NCBI GenBank assembly: GCA_026705925.1
Contig: JAPOZT010000034.1
Span: 248,001 to 312,000, forward strand
Direction of reading: 5' to 3'
Source: Gemmatimonadota bacterium
GTDB lineage: Bacteria; JAAXHH01
Length of the DNA: 64,000 nt
Part shown: in pieces, positions 62,936 to 64,000 of the stretch
How positions within the stretch are numbered: position 1 is the first letter of the stretch
How the letters are laid out: each line of letters opens with the position of its first letter
Position numbers and translations under genes: made by a program
Notes under the pieces: generated by a model
What the model was told of the DNA's origin: nothing
Databases searched by the model: none
The model's input: only the letters and a program-made list of their open reading frames with translations

Positions 62936-63961
62936 TTACACCATGCCTTCCCTGACCATGCGTTCCAGGACAAAATCGCCGGCGTCGATGGGGAATTCCA
63001 GTACGCGTCGCCGTGCGGAGGACTCGAAGATGCCCATGATGGTCTCCAGGGCTACGCGGGCGATCTTCGCCTCGCCGCGGTGGGCACCGCGGCCTTCCAC
63101 GGTGGAGACCAGTTCCGTCAGTTCGCCGCAGATATTCGAATACGTCCCTTCCAGTTGCGGCACGTGCCATCCGTCCGAACGGTAGCTGGACAGCATTTTA
63201 AGCGGCGGTCCGTCGGGACTGTTCACCTCGATGATGCCGTCGGAACCGACGATCCGGAAGGAGAAGGACTGGCTCGCCCGTTCGCCCAGCTCGATGAATC
63301 CCACGACGCCGTTTTCGTACCCGACCCGTCCGATCGCCATGTCTTCGGCCGGCATGTCCGGATGGTTGCGCCGGCCTTCGATCCGGCTGCGGCGGTCGAT
63401 CTGGCCCATGACCCAGCGGGGCGGGCTGTCGCCGTTCAGGTAGCTGATCAGGTCGATGACGTGGGTGCCGTTGTTCATCAGGTCGAGGGTGCAGTGGCCC
63501 CAGATCATGGCGATCTCCCCGATTTCCCCGGCCTGAACCCAGGCGCGCGCCTGAACGGCCTGGGGCGAAAACCGGTGGGCGTGGCCGATGGCGAGGGCTG
63601 CCCCGGCTTTCTCGCAGGCCTCGATCATCCGGTCGGCCTCGTCCAGGGAGACGGCCATGGGTTTCTCGCAAAGGATGCCCTTCGCGCCGTTTTCCGCCGC
63701 CGCGATCGTGGCTTCGCAGTGTCCGCGGGGCCAGGTGCACACGCTCACCAGGTCGAGTCGCTCCCGCTCCAGCATTTCGCGATGGTCCGCGTACAGCCGG
63801 ATGCCGTGTTCCCGGGCGAGACGCTGCGCCTTCTCCCCATCCGGGTTAATGTCCGATCCCGCGATCAGTTCGATTCCGGCGTTTTCCACGTGGCGGTATC
63901 CGTCCGCGTGAGCGGTGGCGATACCGCCGCAACCGATGAAGCCTGCCCGGTACTTGTTCAT
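62936..63961 (-). CDS. Gfo/Idh/MocA family oxidoreductase
   Basis: 341 residues. [19 protein letters not shown] cofactor loop, catalytic Lys in [12 protein letters not shown], and [16 protein letters not shown] with the conserved His. NAD(P)-dependent dehydrogenase of a sugar or polyol. Third member of the family in the window. AGGAAC lies before the ATG at 63961. Downstream DUF255 gene starts two bases after its stop. Confidence 0.93.
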   Translation of the reverse strand: MNKYRAGFIGCGGIATAHADGYRHVENAGIELIAGSDINPDGEKAQRLAREHGIRLYADHREMLERERLDLVSVCTWPRGHCEATIAAAENGAKGILCEKPMAVSLDEADRMIEACEKAGAALAIGHAHRFSPQAVQARAWVQAGEIGEIAMIWGHCTLDLMNNGTHVIDLISYLNGDSPPRWVMGQIDRRSRIEGRRNHPDMPAEDMAIGRVGYENGVVGFIELGERASQSFSFRIVGSDGIIEVNSPDGPPLKMLSSYRSDGWHVPQLEGTYSNICGELTELVSTVEGRGAHRGEAKIARVALETIMGIFESSARRRVLEFPIDAGDFVLERMVREGMV

Positions 63962-64000
63962 GGGTGGGTTCCTTGTTCACGCCCGGTATACAGGCATGGT

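Overview
The window is GC-rich (except a few AT-rich islands) and densely coded, and it reads as one contig of a free-living Gram-negative-type bacterium of the FCB superphylum. The best lineage clue is a complete ~2,090-residue SprA homologue (the giant outer-membrane translocon of type IX secretion). The frequent Gfo/Idh/MocA oxidoreductases, phytanoyl-CoA dioxygenase, metal-dependent amidohydrolases and TIM-barrel sugar isomerases resemble the gene mix of uncultured Latescibacteria or Gemmatimonadota relatives. The phylum call is an inference; no rRNA or tRNA gene was recognised.

Layout. 1-12.9 kb: a methyltransferase fragment, a sulfatase-superfamily hydrolase, SDR, sugar isomerase, PGI/PMI, a three-module acyl reductase/acyl-adenylate/HAD fusion overlapping a zinc dehydrogenase, an FHA-GAF-SpoIIE phosphatase and a Gfo/Idh/MocA enzyme. 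13.1-13.9 kb: a HepT/MntA toxin-antitoxin pair. 14.3-16.1 kb: a secreted tandem cyclase. 16.2-19.8 kb: a tight five-gene minus-strand operon (rfaE2, small unknown, PhyH, APC permease, AhpD-like protein) whose last gene carries an in-frame UGA exactly at the second Cys of CxxC and is best read as a selenoprotein. 19.9-35.3 kb: minus-strand housekeeping genes (dprA, obg, icd, mdh, NYN protein, aminotransferase, coaD, rsmD, comEA) ending in sprA.

35.4-40.3 kb: a plus-strand sulfur-handling locus behind a good sigma70-type promoter: moaD, moaE, a cysteine-desulfurase homologue that has lost its PLP lysine but kept its catalytic Cys, tusA, mrp and a ThiI-like PP-loop enzyme. 40.5-41.1 kb: a RelB/YafQ-type toxin-antitoxin pair with a palindromic operator. 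41-52 kb: an esterase, three amidohydrolases, an Nramp-like transporter, a PRTase/HAD/aminotransferase operon, another Gfo/Idh/MocA gene, a cluster of tiny membrane proteins and an ApaH-like phosphatase. 52.3-60.8 kb is the accessory part: a collagen-like lipoprotein with a trypsin-like protease domain, a decayed IS3 element, a PEGA lipoprotein, a divergent ketoacyl synthase, a second collagen-like/Ig-like lipoprotein with four identical 54-nt repeats, dispersed short intergenic repeats and an orphan tyrosine recombinase. 60.8-64 kb: a DUF255/YyaL protein and a Gfo/Idh/MocA enzyme.

A recurring peculiarity is short in-frame tandem repeats (15, 18, 27 or 54 nt) inserted in linkers and ends of otherwise conserved genes, and similar repeats between genes. 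At dprA the repeat unit itself carries a start codon and a Shine-Dalgarno sequence. The strongest leads are the UGA-containing AhpD-like gene, the lysine-less desulfurase in the sulfur locus, and the acyl reductase fusion with a truncated adenylation module.
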